Shown: one piece after another, positions 24,734 through 34,946 of the stretch
Layout of the letters: every line of letters begins with the position of its first letter
How positions within the stretch are numbered: position 1 is the stretch's first letter
Assembly (NCBI GenBank): GCA_013368375.1
Contig: JAACJP010000030.1
Location: 62,001-126,000 of the forward strand
Origin: Tricholomella constricta
Taxonomy: Eukaryota > Basidiomycota > Agaricomycetes > Agaricales > Lyophyllaceae
Length of the DNA: 64,000 bases
Direction: 5' to 3'
The notes under the pieces: generated by a model
Seen by the model: the letters and a program-made list of their open reading frames with translations, nothing else
Told to the model about the DNA's origin: nothing
The model's database searches: none
Program-made: the position numbers and the translations under genes

Positions 24734-27598
24734 ATGTCCTCGACGATAGTGGAGCCCAACACCACAGTCCGCTATCAAAACTTCGAAGGTCCCTCTTTCA
24801 CACAAAGAAGACCTTCACCACCACCTTTCGAAACCTCCCCTGCCTCAACAGGACACTTGATGCAAGGGACCTTCGGAACCAACAGGTCCAGGCTGGAACA
24901 CAACATTTTCCAACCAGGCCAACACGAGGGGGACTTTTCCTCAGCCAGTCAGGACCCTCGACGACCCCTACCCCAGACCCCCTCAAACGTATTCAACCCG
25001 TCCTACCAACTCGCCACCCCCAACTATCCCCCCTTACCCCCATCCGCAACGGCCTCCGGACCTCCGCCTTCAAGTAACCAGACTCCTGGGTCATACTACG
25101 AAAGGTTGAGGCACCCGGAGATGTTCCAGAGGAGGGATAGGGCTCGGGAGGAGGGACAGGGACATTTCGCTCGTCAACAAAACCCCTTTCTACACGGTTC
25201 AGACCACGAAAGGATACTCTACGAGCTCCGCATGACGCGGGAAGAGTTTTCACGACAAGCGCACGAGCTCCTAGTCGAAACCATGGGGATGGATCATCAA
25301 CCCCGAACACCGGAACAATGGGCCAACCTCGTGTTGTCGACCATGCAACTGCACGAAGCCCATCGATTACCCCCACAACTGACGGTGTTGCTACAAATGG
25401 GGGGAAACGAAAGAAGGTTACGCGCCCTGGCTGGAGAAATCCAGATGTCCAACGAGGGAAGAAGATTCTCCGACCCCCAAAGCGCGGGACGTTCCTTCCA
25501 CATGCCAATTCAGGAGCCCGTTCCCTCCAGAATCGAAACTAGATTCGAAGAACCTCCACAAGCGACAAGCACTGTCAATACGCAGACAGCTTCGGCTCTA
25601 CTCAGGAGGATGAACCAAGGGAACGCACCCCCCAGCCAAGAAGGGTTCGAACCCACCGTCACACCAGGGACAGACGCTCGAAGAGCTCCGACGTTCGGGT
25701 TCTGGGGAGCCCACAACTTACAAAGAATCCCCGAAGAGAACCCCCCTGTCGAAGGACCGTTTTCCAGGCCAAATTCGGGTTTTCAGGGCCCACAGAGGAC
25801 CTTCGCAAACCAAGAAGGAGTACCTCCGAGGGAACCTGAGAACATTCCCCTACCTCCGTCGGAACGGGGAATCCCAACGCCACTGTCGTACGCCCACAGC
25901 TACGAACTACGCGAAGAAAACTTGGAAAGAAGAGAGGGAGCACCCCCTAGGGCACGAGAAGACTGGCGCCAAACACCACCTCATCTGGCAAATCAGAACA
26001 GGAGGTCACCGCAAGGCCCACGCCCAATCTCCCCAAGAGAACGACGTGGAATCGGAGCGGACCCCGGCCCCGGTCAAAACATAAACATCCTCGACGGAAG
26101 GCAAGGGACCCAACAACAATTCCCCCAGTTCGAACAATACAGAACTGGCTACAACCCCGGACCAGCCCCACCCATACCCGGCGGACGACCGAACCCCCAG
26201 TACAACGGACCACCTCCACAGCCCCAACCACCTCCGGGATCTTCGGGACCACCTACCCCGAGAGGAACTCAATGGGGAAACGGCCCCGGAGGACCAGGAG
26301 GGGGAGGAGGAGGTTATTGGGGAAACGGCCCCGGAGGAACAGGAGGTCCTGGAGGAGGGGGAGGTCACGGAGGATACGGACCACCACAAGGACCAGGAGG
26401 CCCGGGAGGCCACAGAGGTCCCGGAGGGGGAGGAGGAGGCCACGGAGGAGGAGGAGGAGGAGGCCCACCCGGAAATCCGGGAGGAGGCCAATTCGCAAAC
26501 CCTCAACGACCCCCACCTCCACTGCAACAGCTCTTAGGCCCAAACCAAAACCTGACCCCGGAACAGTACCGACACCTCCTAAACCTGGAATCGAAAATCG
26601 ACATCAGGAAACCGGACCCCTTCACTGGAAAAGAACTGAGGAGATGGAAAACCTTCGTCACGGAATGCCTAGTAACGTTTCAAGCCAAGGTGATCACCTA
26701 CGAACAGGATCACCTGAAGGTGTCATTCGCGAGCTCCTACTTAAAGGACGGAGCTATGGACTACTTTCGGCTGCAACTCACGTACAACCCCCAACACCCA
26801 ATGTTCACGAATTGGGAAGGATTCGTACATGAATTAGGATCACGCTTCGGAATACCGAACTCGAGAGTGGAAGCCGAGAACAACATTTCGCGACTGAAAA
26901 TGAAGGAATGGGAAAAGTTCACAGCATTCATCATCAAGTTCGAACAAGAAGCGTACGAAACAGGCTGGAACTGGGTAGCACTACAGTTCACACTCCGGAA
27001 AGCGCTCCCCCAGCGAATCCTTAACGTCCTGGCCATCGCACCAAGCCCCGAAACCTACGAAGGTTACCGAGATCTGGTCACAAAAATCGACCGGAGGTAC
27101 TGGGAACATCGCATAGAAAATCCAGAGTCCTACAAACCCCTCTGGGCGAATAATGCGAACACCTCCAACGCCTCCGCACGACCTCCGATGGGACCTTCGG
27201 CCGGACCCGCAAGCCGCACGACGCCGCAAACGGCTCAAGGGAACAGGAACGCACGCTTGAACGCCAAAAGTCATGATCAGGACCCGGACTCAGGTAAGGA
27301 AGGTAAGGCGCAAGGCCAAGAAATTGCATGGGATGACGAAGAGGCCCTACAAGCCAACAACTTCGGGTTCAAGAAGTCAACACGCCCCTGGGTGAAGATC
27401 GACGAAGACGTAAAGCAACAACGAATTCGAGACAAGGCCTGCATCCTATGCGGTGATCTGGAACACTGGATGCGCGACTGCCCAACAGCAAACACCATGG
27501 GCAGAGCCACCTATCTCATCGGCGACGATATCTTCGAATTCCATCACAAGACAGAAGAGGGAAACGCGGGGGCGATTCAGGACTTGCCCGGGCTCTGA
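24734..27598 (+). CDS. element A Gag (954 aa, G/P-rich linker, zinc knuckle)
   Basis: An open frame from the first ATG after the LTR (MSSTIVEPN). An in-frame ATG at 24572 inside the LTR would add 54 residues. The N-terminal 500 residues are Pro/Arg/Gln-rich and disordered. A very Gly-rich stretch (about residues 510-590) follows. Then comes the capsid-like retrotransposon gag domain ([17 protein letters not shown] to ENNISRLKM) and one CCHC zinc knuckle ([14 protein letters not shown], spacing 2-4-4, about residue 905) for RNA packaging. It stops at TGA 27596-27598, just after a slippery site. It is unusually long for a gypsy Gag because of the disordered half. Confidence 0.88.
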   Translation: MSSTIVEPNTTVRYQNFEGPSFTQRRPSPPPFETSPASTGHLMQGTFGTNRSRLEHNIFQPGQHEGDFSSASQDPRRPLPQTPSNVFNPSYQLATPNYPPLPPSATASGPPPSSNQTPGSYYERLRHPEMFQRRDRAREEGQGHFARQQNPFLHGSDHERILYELRMTREEFSRQAHELLVETMGMDHQPRTPEQWANLVLSTMQLHEAHRLPPQLTVLLQMGGNERRLRALAGEIQMSNEGRRFSDPQSAGRSFHMPIQEPVPSRIETRFEEPPQATSTVNTQTASALLRRMNQGNAPPSQEGFEPTVTPGTDARRAPTFGFWGAHNLQRIPEENPPVEGPFSRPNSGFQGPQRTFANQEGVPPREPENIPLPPSERGIPTPLSYAHSYELREENLERREGAPPRAREDWRQTPPHLANQNRRSPQGPRPISPRERRGIGADPGPGQNINILDGRQGTQQQFPQFEQYRTGYNPGPAPPIPGGRPNPQYNGPPPQPQPPPGSSGPPTPRGTQWGNGPGGPGGGGGGYWGNGPGGTGGPGGGGGHGGYGPPQGPGGPGGHRGPGGGGGGHGGGGGGGPPGNPGGGQFANPQRPPPPLQQLLGPNQNLTPEQYRHLLNLESKIDIRKPDPFTGKELRRWKTFVTECLVTFQAKVITYEQDHLKVSFASSYLKDGAMDYFRLQLTYNPQHPMFTNWEGFVHELGSRFGIPNSRVEAENNISRLKMKEWEKFTAFIIKFEQEAYETGWNWVALQFTLRKALPQRILNVLAIAPSPETYEGYRDLVTKIDRRYWEHRIENPESYKPLWANNANTSNASARPPMGPSAGPASRTTPQTAQGNRNARLNAKSHDQDPDSGKEGKAQGQEIAWDDEEALQANNFGFKKSTRPWVKIDEDVKQQRIRDKACILCGDLEHWMRDCPTANTMGRATYLIGDDIFEFHHKTEEGNAGAIQDLPGL

Positions 27599-27603
27599 AT
27601 CGC
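27559..27603 (+). promoter_or_regulatory. element A -1 ribosomal frameshift signal
   Basis: The heptamer GGGAAAC (27559-27565) sits in the gag frame as G-GGA-AAC, the canonical X-XXY-YYZ form. After a 6-nt spacer comes a perfect 9-bp inverted repeat, GCGATTCAG (27572-27580) with CTGAATCGC (27595-27603), which encloses the gag stop. The pol frame is exactly -1 to gag and open across the site. Confidence 0.8.
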
Positions 27604-29645
27604 AAAGATCTAAAACCGGACCTTGACACTAAACTACGCGCAACGGCATTATCGACAACGGACACCTGCACAGTAACTCTCTCCTCCCATTCATCACTGG
27701 CATTTCTAATACACCTTACGCCAAACGGAGGAGGAGAAGACCCCGAAAACACGCTCATCGACAGCGGAGCTACCGACAACTTCATGGACTCCGTCATGGC
27801 GACATCACGTGGGCTCCACCTTGAGGAGCTCAACCCCCCAATAAACCTCTGCCTATTCGACGGAGAACCCTCCGCATCAGGCAAAATCACACACTATACC
27901 ACCAACGACGTCAAATTCAGTGACGGCACCACTCAGAGGATAAGATTCCTCATAACGAAACTCCACGAGACAGCGACGATAGTGCTGGGACTATCATGGC
28001 TGAAGGAGGTCAACCCCCGCATAAATTGGAAAGACCTCTGCATCACGCTACGACGGGGGTCAAACAGCAAAATCGAAGGATCACTACCGGACCTCCGAAG
28101 GAAAAAGGAAATCGCTCCAACAACAACAAGCACAGGAGCTCAACGCTTACCCTCGCGGTCAGCTCGCTCCTTCACAATCGAAGTACAGTTAGAAGGATCC
28201 TCAACGCGACTACCAGCACTTATCGATAGTGGAGCGGCGGGAAATTTCATAGCACAATCCTCGTGTACGAAACCGAAACCTCTCGCCAGCCCCATGACCC
28301 TACAACTGTTCGACGGAAACCCCAGCGGAGGTGGAGCCATTTCACACCATAGTCCCGAAACAATCAAACTTGAGAACGGACTAGAGTATAAGGTCGACCT
28401 CCTCATAACACAGTCACACCCGGCCACGCCACTAGTGCTCGGATTACCTTGGTTACGGGAAGCAAATCCGGACATCGACTGGCGGGAAATGTCCATGACC
28501 ATGGAACAAGGGGCAGGACTAGCCGCGATATCGCTTTCCCAGAAGACGCAATGGAGAACGGTGACCCTTGAGGAGGAGGAAGACGTCGAAGCTCCGAAAC
28601 CAGCCAACCCCCTTTCGGAAAAACAACCCCTCCTCAGGGACCTCCTGGACGACGACAACGATCAGAACGACACCTCCAGCGACAACATGAAGGAGGAAGA
28701 CACCCGCCCAAACACCAACGAACCTCAGGAGGAAGTACCAACGCCAACAACCGAGTCGCCAGAGGAGGTAACGGGACGAAAACACAGCCGAAAACCACCT
28801 CCACCGAACTACTTCCCTCCAAACGTTCCGAGGTCCAAATTCAAACCCCACCCCAAACGGAAATCCGCAACGTCCCCAATGACAGAAACACGGGAAGAAG
28901 ATGAAGCCAACCCGGAAACGGAGGTCGAAGACGAAACCGGAGAGGGAGAAGAGGATGTCGAAACACAAAACATCCGCCTGATCGGAGCAGCGCCATTCGC
29001 GAACCTCATCAGGGACGGAGCCACAGCGTTCCAACTACACATCTCCCCCACCGAACAAGAGGAACACCTCCATGCCAATAACACCTCCGACGATGAACCC
29101 AAGCAACCAAAGACAGAAAAGGAAATCTTTGAGGAAGTCGTACCTCTGGAGTACAGGGACTTCGAAGACGTATTCTCAGCGGGCGAAGCGAAAACCATCC
29201 CCCCACACCGACCTTACGATCACACAGTGGAACTCGACGAAAACACTACCCCTCCCTTCGGAAAGATATACAACATGTCCGAACTGGAGTTGAAAGCATT
29301 GAAAGATTACATCGACGAGATGCTCGGTAAAGGGTTCATCCGACCTTCGAGTTCGTCAGCGGGAGCTCCGGTACTGTTCGCAAAGAAGAAGGACGGATCA
29401 CTCCGGCTATGCGTGGACTATAGAGGATTAAATCGGATCACCAAGAAGAACCGTTACCCTCTACCTCTGATCGGAGACCTCATAGACCGACTTCAAAAAG
29501 CGAAAGTATACTCGAAGATCGACCTCCGGGTGGGTTACAACAACGTCCGCATAGCTCCGGGACACGAATGGAAGACAGCCTTCCGCACTCGTTATGGACT
29601 TTTCGAATACCTGGTAATGCCCTTCGGCATGACAAACTCACCCGC
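27601..29645 (+). pseudogene. element A Pol, 5' part (tandem retropepsins and RT), split by element C
   Basis: The frame is -1 to gag and open from the slippery site. It encodes two retropepsin-like domains: [12 protein letters not shown] (Asp codon at 27760) with [15 protein letters not shown], and [11 protein letters not shown] (28225) with [16 protein letters not shown]. An acidic linker follows, then RT with [31 protein letters not shown] and [14 protein letters not shown]. At 29645 the LTR of element C begins, and the frame runs into it and ends at 29694. The remainder lies at 48281-50698. Aspartic protease activity would release Gag and Pol products in the virus-like particle. The DSGA pairs are intact. 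Confidence 0.88.
29642..29645 (+). repeat. target-site duplication of element C (left copy)
   Basis: CCGC precedes the left LTR of element C and is repeated after its right LTR at 48277-48280. Removing one copy and the element restores continuous RT sequence (NSPATFQ) of element A. Confidence 0.85.
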
Positions 29646-29816
29646 TGGAGTATCGCGTTGCGATACTCCCTACTCAGCGGATCAGGGAACATAACCAGTG
29701 TTTGGCATTGTTTGGCTAGAGCGTCGGGGTAGACACGGGGATTCGTAGCAAGTAGAGGACAACACAATCGATAATACAAGAACTTCAACTATCTACAGTC
29801 GGATTGCGCTACTCCA
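29646..29816 (+). repeat. element C 5' LTR (171 bp)
   Basis: Begins TGGAGTATCGCGTTGCGATA and ends GCGCTACTCCA, with TGGAGTA/TACTCCA as inverted ends. Identical by eye to 48106-48276. A short palindrome (GTATCGCGTTGCGATAC) lies next to its left end. Confidence 0.95.
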
Positions 29817-29818
29817 TC

Positions 29819-29832
29819 TGGTGACGACAGCG
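29819..29832 (+). promoter_or_regulatory. element C primer-binding site (tRNA type)
   Basis: TGGTGACGACAGCG starts two bases after the LTR. It begins with TGG, complementary to the CCA end of a tRNA. The tRNA species is not identified. Confidence 0.5.
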
Positions 29833-30005
29833 CGATTTGAACTTAACCTGGTTACCGCTCTGCGTATTCTGCTTCTGTTTCTGTGCCGCGTGCCCATCTG
29901 CGAAACTGGCCCCAAAACAACTGCCCGTCCGAGACGAGAGGGGCCGCTTCATACCGAAACTGATACCAGCGCAGACCCAGGCCGTAGAACAGCCTTTCGG
30001 ACCGT

Positions 30006-30979
30006 TGATAGTGCTAGAAGGCCTGTAGATGCTGTACGCAACAACAAAATAACTAACAACTATAGGGGCGAGAAGTGTTAAAAGTTCCCAAACACGCAAG
30101 TGTGCAGGGCTTAAAAGGATGGTTTGGACAAAGATAAAGACGACCCGATTCGATATTAGTCGAACCGACGACGACGCGACGAGCGCGATAGTATGCGATA
30201 GTTCCCAGCTGGAACTGGTCGGCGACGCGACTTTCGGTGTCGGTCGTGCGACAACGAGACGAACGAGGTTAATACGGAGAACTCACGGGTTCGGGCGACG
30301 AATACGAGGTAACAGAGACGGCGGTTACGAGCTTTACGATGGCGGCGGCGGTTTATACGGTGGTAACGGGGCAGAGACGACGGGGTCGACGGTTTTGAGC
30401 TATTAACTCTGAACGTGAGGGAAAATACGGGCTATAATTCACTGGGGGGGGCTCTAGGTACTACATGGGATTGTTTTAAGTAGTAAGGTCAAATCACCGT
30501 CTCTTTAGTGCAACCATGCGGACGTTTCGCGTTAGGTTGTCGCCAAGCCTGGTACCGCGCGGTGCGTTTCTGAGGACAAGTCGGGTGTGGCGCGTTTCGG
30601 AGCGGATACCAGTGTCGGATTGGATACGTCGTCAGGGAAGTCGGTGATTACGGGACTCCGTGAGTTAGTCGGACCTGTGCCGTGAATAGGAGACGGAATG
30701 GCTTTGTCGTTAAATGCGTCATGGGTAAGACGCCAAGTCGGGTGTTTGACGTTTGTAGGCGAACGTGCGTAGTCGCTTGGCGACTACACGGTTACTCCGA
30801 TCCCCGGCGCCCGAGAGCGAGGTCGGCCGAATTGAATGGGTCGCGTTCGGTCAGGAGTCGGTCGGTGAGTGGGTTGGCGAGTCGGTCGGCGAGTCAGTCG
30901 GTGTTGTCGTGTGCGTTCGTGGGTGGTTTACTGTGGTCGGAACTTCGAATCGGTGGCCGGCCGAAGAGGGTGCATATCA
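30006..30979 (-). repeat. element B 3' LTR (974 bp)
   Basis: Begins TGATAGTGCTAG and ends GTGCATATCA, with TGATA/TATCA inverted ends. It is the left copy on the map and matches 41422-42395. Frames inside it have no homolog features and are identical in both copies; I treat them as non-coding. Confidence 0.95.
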
Positions 30980-30994
30980 TCTCCTCCTTACTTG
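30980..30994 (-). promoter_or_regulatory. element B polypurine tract
   Basis: In the element sense, CAAGTAAGGAGGAGA stands directly before the 3' LTR, where plus-strand DNA synthesis would be primed. Copies of the same 15 nt occur at 32460 and, inside pol, at 36512. A perfect 7-bp hairpin (CCGACTG, loop TCCC, CAGTCGG, 31000-31017) follows it. Confidence 0.7.
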
Positions 30995-31148
30995 AATTAC
31001 CGACTGTCCCCAGTCGGCTTCCGGTACCGGATCGGCGTCTTAGTTGGCATGGTGTTGTACGGAGCGGTGGAGAGGGGGTGGCGGTGCGTGCGGCCCTGCA
31101 GTACGATTCGGTTTTATACGTCGTCCGTTCGTGGTCGTCTTTATTACA

Positions 31149-32161
31149 ATGTCTCGCCCTCCTACCGATTTTGGGAAGGTCGTCTGGAACCTCGACGATG
31201 ACTGGGTCGCCTGGCGTTCGCTCCCTATCGACACTGGTCGTGAAGAGTGTACTGCTCTCATCGAGAACATCCTGGATGGTATCGAAGCGTTACGTAGCCA
31301 GGACGCGGCGTCTGAGCGGTGGGAGTGGCCCAACGAGGACGCTGCGTTTACCGACCTATGGGCGATCATTTCGCACGACGCTGAGTGGTCCGCTCGCTTT
31401 AGAGATTGGAGTCCCGAAGTACGTCTAGGCGCTTGTTTCGCTGTTCCATCGTGGTCCGATCGACGTCCTTATTTCATTCTTTTTAGGACGATTATACGCG
31501 CCGCCGTCGTGAGCGGCGACTCCGTTTGGCGGATGCTGCAGATAAGGCGGTACACGAGGAAACTGTCCGCGTTGCGACTTCACCTATTGTTCGTAAGCGT
31601 AGGCGAAGCCTCGTTGATGACGAGAGCCAGGAGTCGGGGGTTCCAGAGGGTTTGTGTGATGGGTATGCGGAGGCCGAGGCACTCTCTGGAGAGGTATCCT
31701 CGGTCCGGCGTCGCGACCTGGTGGCTATCGCTCGCCGTCTAGCAGTGGAACAAGTCGCCGATTTCCCGTCGGCGGTCTCCGACATCCCTAGTGCTGAAGA
31801 CTCGCATGAGTCTAATTCTGTGCAACCCTTGTCGGCTGTGTCGCGCTTCGGTCTCTCCGACGTCGATCGTGCCCTGTCCACCCGTCGGTTCCTTCTACAG
31901 TCTTTGATTCGGGAATCCCATGTCCTTGAGTCGCGGCGAGAGGTCCTACGATTGTCCGTCCGACAGCTCTATCAGCAGGTTGTGGCGACGTCGACCGCCT
32001 TAGACGTACTCCGAGCGCGCCGTATCGAGTTAGTCGGTGAAGGTTTAGGGGACGGCCTGGAGAGCGGGTTTGAAGATCGTGGTCGGGATGGTAGACTCGG
32101 AGACGATGGTGACGAAGGCGACAGTGTCGCAGAGGGTGGGGACGTTGGCGACAGTGTCTGA
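31149..32161 (+). CDS. element B antisense gene 1 (unknown, basic/coiled)
   Basis: Encoded opposite to gag-pol of element B. Exons 31149-31418 (270 nt) and 31487-32161 join across a 68-bp GT-AG intron to 314 residues. Exon 1 (MSRPPTDF, then DDDWVAWRSLP and a helical acidic part) is homologous and equal in length to exon 1 of antisense gene 2. Exon 2 starts with a strongly basic DDYTRRRRERRLR and holds RKRRR (nuclear-signal-like). It then has a long helical region (RRFLLQSLIRESHVLESRREVLRLS) and an acidic Gly/Asp tail that runs into a tandem repeat. Unlike gene 2 it lacks the cysteine cluster. The function is unknown; nuclear action is inferred from the basic patches. Confidence 0.55.
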
Positions 32162-32290
32162 TGCCCTGGGGCGTCGACTCTGAAGATCGTGGTCGGGATG
32201 GTAGACTCGGAGACGATGGTGATGAAGGCGACAGTGTCGCAGAGGGTGGGGACGTTGGCGACAGTGTCTGATGCCCTGGGGCGTCGACTC
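32071..32290. repeat. tandem direct repeat, 2 x 110 bp
   Basis: 32071-32180 is repeated at 32181-32290 with one C/T difference seen. The first copy encodes the acidic tail and stop codon of antisense gene 1; the second lies after the stop and is untranslated. Confidence 0.9.
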
Positions 32291-32459
32291 TTCTTAGTTG
32301 AGTCGCCAATACCTACGTATCTTGTGTGTGTCGGTCTCGAAGTTGCGTCCGACTGTTATTGTCGGTCGGTTGGTGTCGCGCTCTCTACCTTTGGGGATAA
32401 TGTGTGATCGGTGCACGTGGCTTTGATGGTCCATGTGGGCGCCATGTGGGCGCCACGTC

Positions 32460-32474
32460 TCTCCTCCTTACTTG
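32460..32474 (-). repeat. internal copy of the element B polypurine tract
   Basis: The same 15 nt as the terminal tract at 30980, again followed by the hairpin (CTGACTG, TCCC, CAGTCGG, 32480-32497; the one change keeps a U-G pair in plus-strand RNA) and by a homolog of antisense exon 1. This marks the start of a second tandem unit. Confidence 0.65.
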
Positions 32475-32602
32475 GCATGCTGACTGTCCCCAGTCGGCCC
32501 GTGGTCTGGGCTGGACGCGTGTGTGGCGTGGGTGCGTGGCAGTGCCAAAGATTTGGCGTCGCGTCTGTTGGTTCGACTTCTCCCTTTTGTTATTTGCACT
32601 CT

Positions 32603-34575
32603 ATGTCGCGCCCTCTGGAGACTCTGGCGGCCTTGAAGGAGGACTGGCTACGCTGGTTAGCGCTTCCCGACGACCTCCACCCGGACGAACGCGTCCCCGT
32701 TCTGGAGGACTTGCAAACCGGTCTTCGTCGTCTGCATCGGCAGGCGCCGGGGCCTGACAGAGTGGTCTGGGAGGCAGAGGCTGAGGCGAAGCAGGTAATC
32801 TGGGCAGTCATCCGGCTCGACCCCATTTTAGCGGTGCGGTTTTCTATTTTCCGTCCGACTGACCTACCATCGGTAAGTTCGTCGGTCTCCGTGTCGTGTC
32901 AACGGGGCAGTTTTTGATGTGTTCGCCAGGAGGAAACTACCCCTGCGCAATCTGAGCGCTCTTCTCGGGGGGACAATGCTCCCGGTCCTCCGAGACGCAC
33001 TCGCACTCGATGGGACGTGGCTGCGGCGCCGCCCGGCGGGCTCGGGATGGCGGGGTCCACGGCGACGGTGTGGAGGGATATCGTGGAGGCGGAGGATGCT
33101 GTCGTGGAGTTGCCCGGAGTCGACGTGGCAGAGTCCGTGGTGTCGGTGACGGCGGAGGGTATGGGGGATGCGGGTGAGCGAGGTCGAGGCACGCCTTCGG
33201 TGGCATCGGGGGGGGAAGGGGCTGGGCGAGGGGATGTCCTTCGAGTCCCTGCGTCGCCGCTGTCGCGCCCCTGGAGGTTGAAGGATTCGCGACACGGCCG
33301 TCCAAAGCCGCGCCCCCGAAGCCAACAAACGGGGCTGCGCTTGATGTCGACGACCGCACATGGCGAGTATCTTCGTCGTAAGGCGCGTGAGGTCGCTGGC
33401 ACGGTGGCGTCTCCTGTCGTGGACGGTGTCTCTGACGACGAGGTACCGCGCGTGGAGTCCTCTCGTGGACCGGTAAGCTTTCCTGTCGTTTCCCGTCTTC
33501 TTTCGTGCTGACCACCTTTCCAGGAGGCCTCGTCCCGTCGTTCGGGTCGTATTCCGGGTGAGTGGCGGTCGTGCCTTGTGCACATTTTCTGTCCGGTTAG
33601 CGGCCGACCCCTAACGTTCGCTACAGGAGGGACCTCGAAGGTGGAGGTCGTCGTCCCCTTGCCCGTTGCTAAGTGAAAGCGTGGCGCGGCCGCCGACGAG
33701 ACCTCCGTCGTGCCGGTCGTGAAGAAGGCGAAAGGCAGGGCGCGGTCGGCGGTATCCCCGTCAGTAACGGTGGAGAAGGTGGCGCATTTGAAGGAGGCGG
33801 TCCCGGGGTGGTTTGAGCGTCCCATACCCGTAGGTCTTTTATCTCTGCTCCTGGTCGCCAGTTCTCTCATCTCGTGACTTGTTACCTGTCCTTTTAGTGC
33901 GATCGATGCCGCAAGCAGGGGGTGTCATGCCCTCAGAATCCGGAACGGGGTCCTTGTTTGCGCTGCCAGGCGCAGCGCAAGGGTTGTGTGACGCAGTCCG
34001 ACACGGGGGCGGTTGTGGGGGTCGCGTCGAGTCGGTCTCGGCGGCGTGTGGCACCGAGTGGGGCGGTGGAGGTCTCCGGCGAAGGAGCGGGTGCTGGCGA
34101 GTCGGGTCCTGCCTCGTGGTTCCCCATTGTGAAGGGTGAACACATCCGTGGCGCTTCCCTACGAGCCGCGTCGGCTCGGGCCGAGGGAGGAGTCGTGGGA
34201 TCGGAGTTCCTCCATGGTGAACACGTCCCGGTCGGGGTTCGGGATGCGTTGGCGGAGGCGAATGAGATGCTGGGGCGGGACCAGTTGGCCCAACGGTCGC
34301 TCGTCGACGAGGTCAACGTCGTCGGCTTACAAACGCTTCGGGCCTCTCGTCATGCCGTCCTGCGTGTCCTGGTACAAGAGGCCCACCTTGCTGCCGCGCG
34401 CGTCGAGATCGCTCGGGATACGCTTTCGCAGGTACGACAGCGTTTGGCCGACACAGTAGCTGCTCTCAACGAGGTAGACGATCGCCTTGAGCAGCTGGAC
34501 GCTGAGGCCGGAGACGTGGTGACGGACGATGGTGAGGCTTGGGGAGGGATTGTTGACGACGGTATGGAGGATTAG
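32603..34575 (+). CDS. element B antisense gene 2 with Zn2Cys6-like cluster, carrying an in-frame stop
   Basis: Opposite to gag-pol. Exons 32603-32872, 32930-33472, 33524-33557, 33627-33829 and 33898-34575 join in one frame of 576 codons, but with TGA at 33674-33676 (between PLPVAK and KRG). Translation would stop after 298 residues unless the stop is avoided. Exon 1 (MSRPLETL, KEDWLRWLALP) is the 270-nt homolog of gene 1 exon 1. Exon 5 opens with CDRCRKQGVSC and PCLRCQAQRKGC, i.e. C-x2-C-x6-C-x8-C-x2-C-x6-C, the spacing of fungal GAL4-type binuclear zinc clusters. A long helical C-terminal part follows (QTLRASRHAVLRVLVQEAH to VDDRLEQLD). DNA binding is inferred only from the spacing. Confidence 0.55.
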
Positions 34576-34946
34576 GGAGTTGTTGGGACCGGGTCGCGCT
34601 TTTGTTTTTATTGGGATCTTGGTTGTGCCGGCGCCGTGTATATTTTTCTTGTTAGGTATTGGGTTCGTTGTCTGGTTCGAGAGCCCAGCAAAAGGGCGGT
34701 TGCAATATGATACGTCTGTATATGGTGTCTTAGGGGGGGTTGCCTCCAAGTGCGAATAATTGAGGCATGAGATAAAAGGATTGAGTGGAGTTATGAGCTG
34801 GTGAAGTCGGGAAGGAAACAGTGAGAAAGGTACGAGTCGGTCAGGTGGGTTTGAGTCGCGTTGAGTCGACGCATGTGTCGGGCGAGTTGGCAAAAGTTTG
34901 TTGGGTAGTAGTACAGGGTATATGGTTTGATCGGCGCCGCATGCGA

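Noticed and set aside
26265..26500. G/C-rich repeat tract as a minisatellite
   Set aside because: It is coding: the Gly-rich linker of element A Gag, irregular at the nucleotide level.
30119..30995. Open frames in the 974-bp LTR of element B (also at 41535-42498)
   Set aside because: They are copies in two identical LTRs, lack motifs and are compositionally driven; not called as genes.
33674..33676. TGA in antisense gene 2 as a selenocysteine codon
   Set aside because: Fungi of this group are not known to use selenocysteine; a nonsense mutation is simpler.
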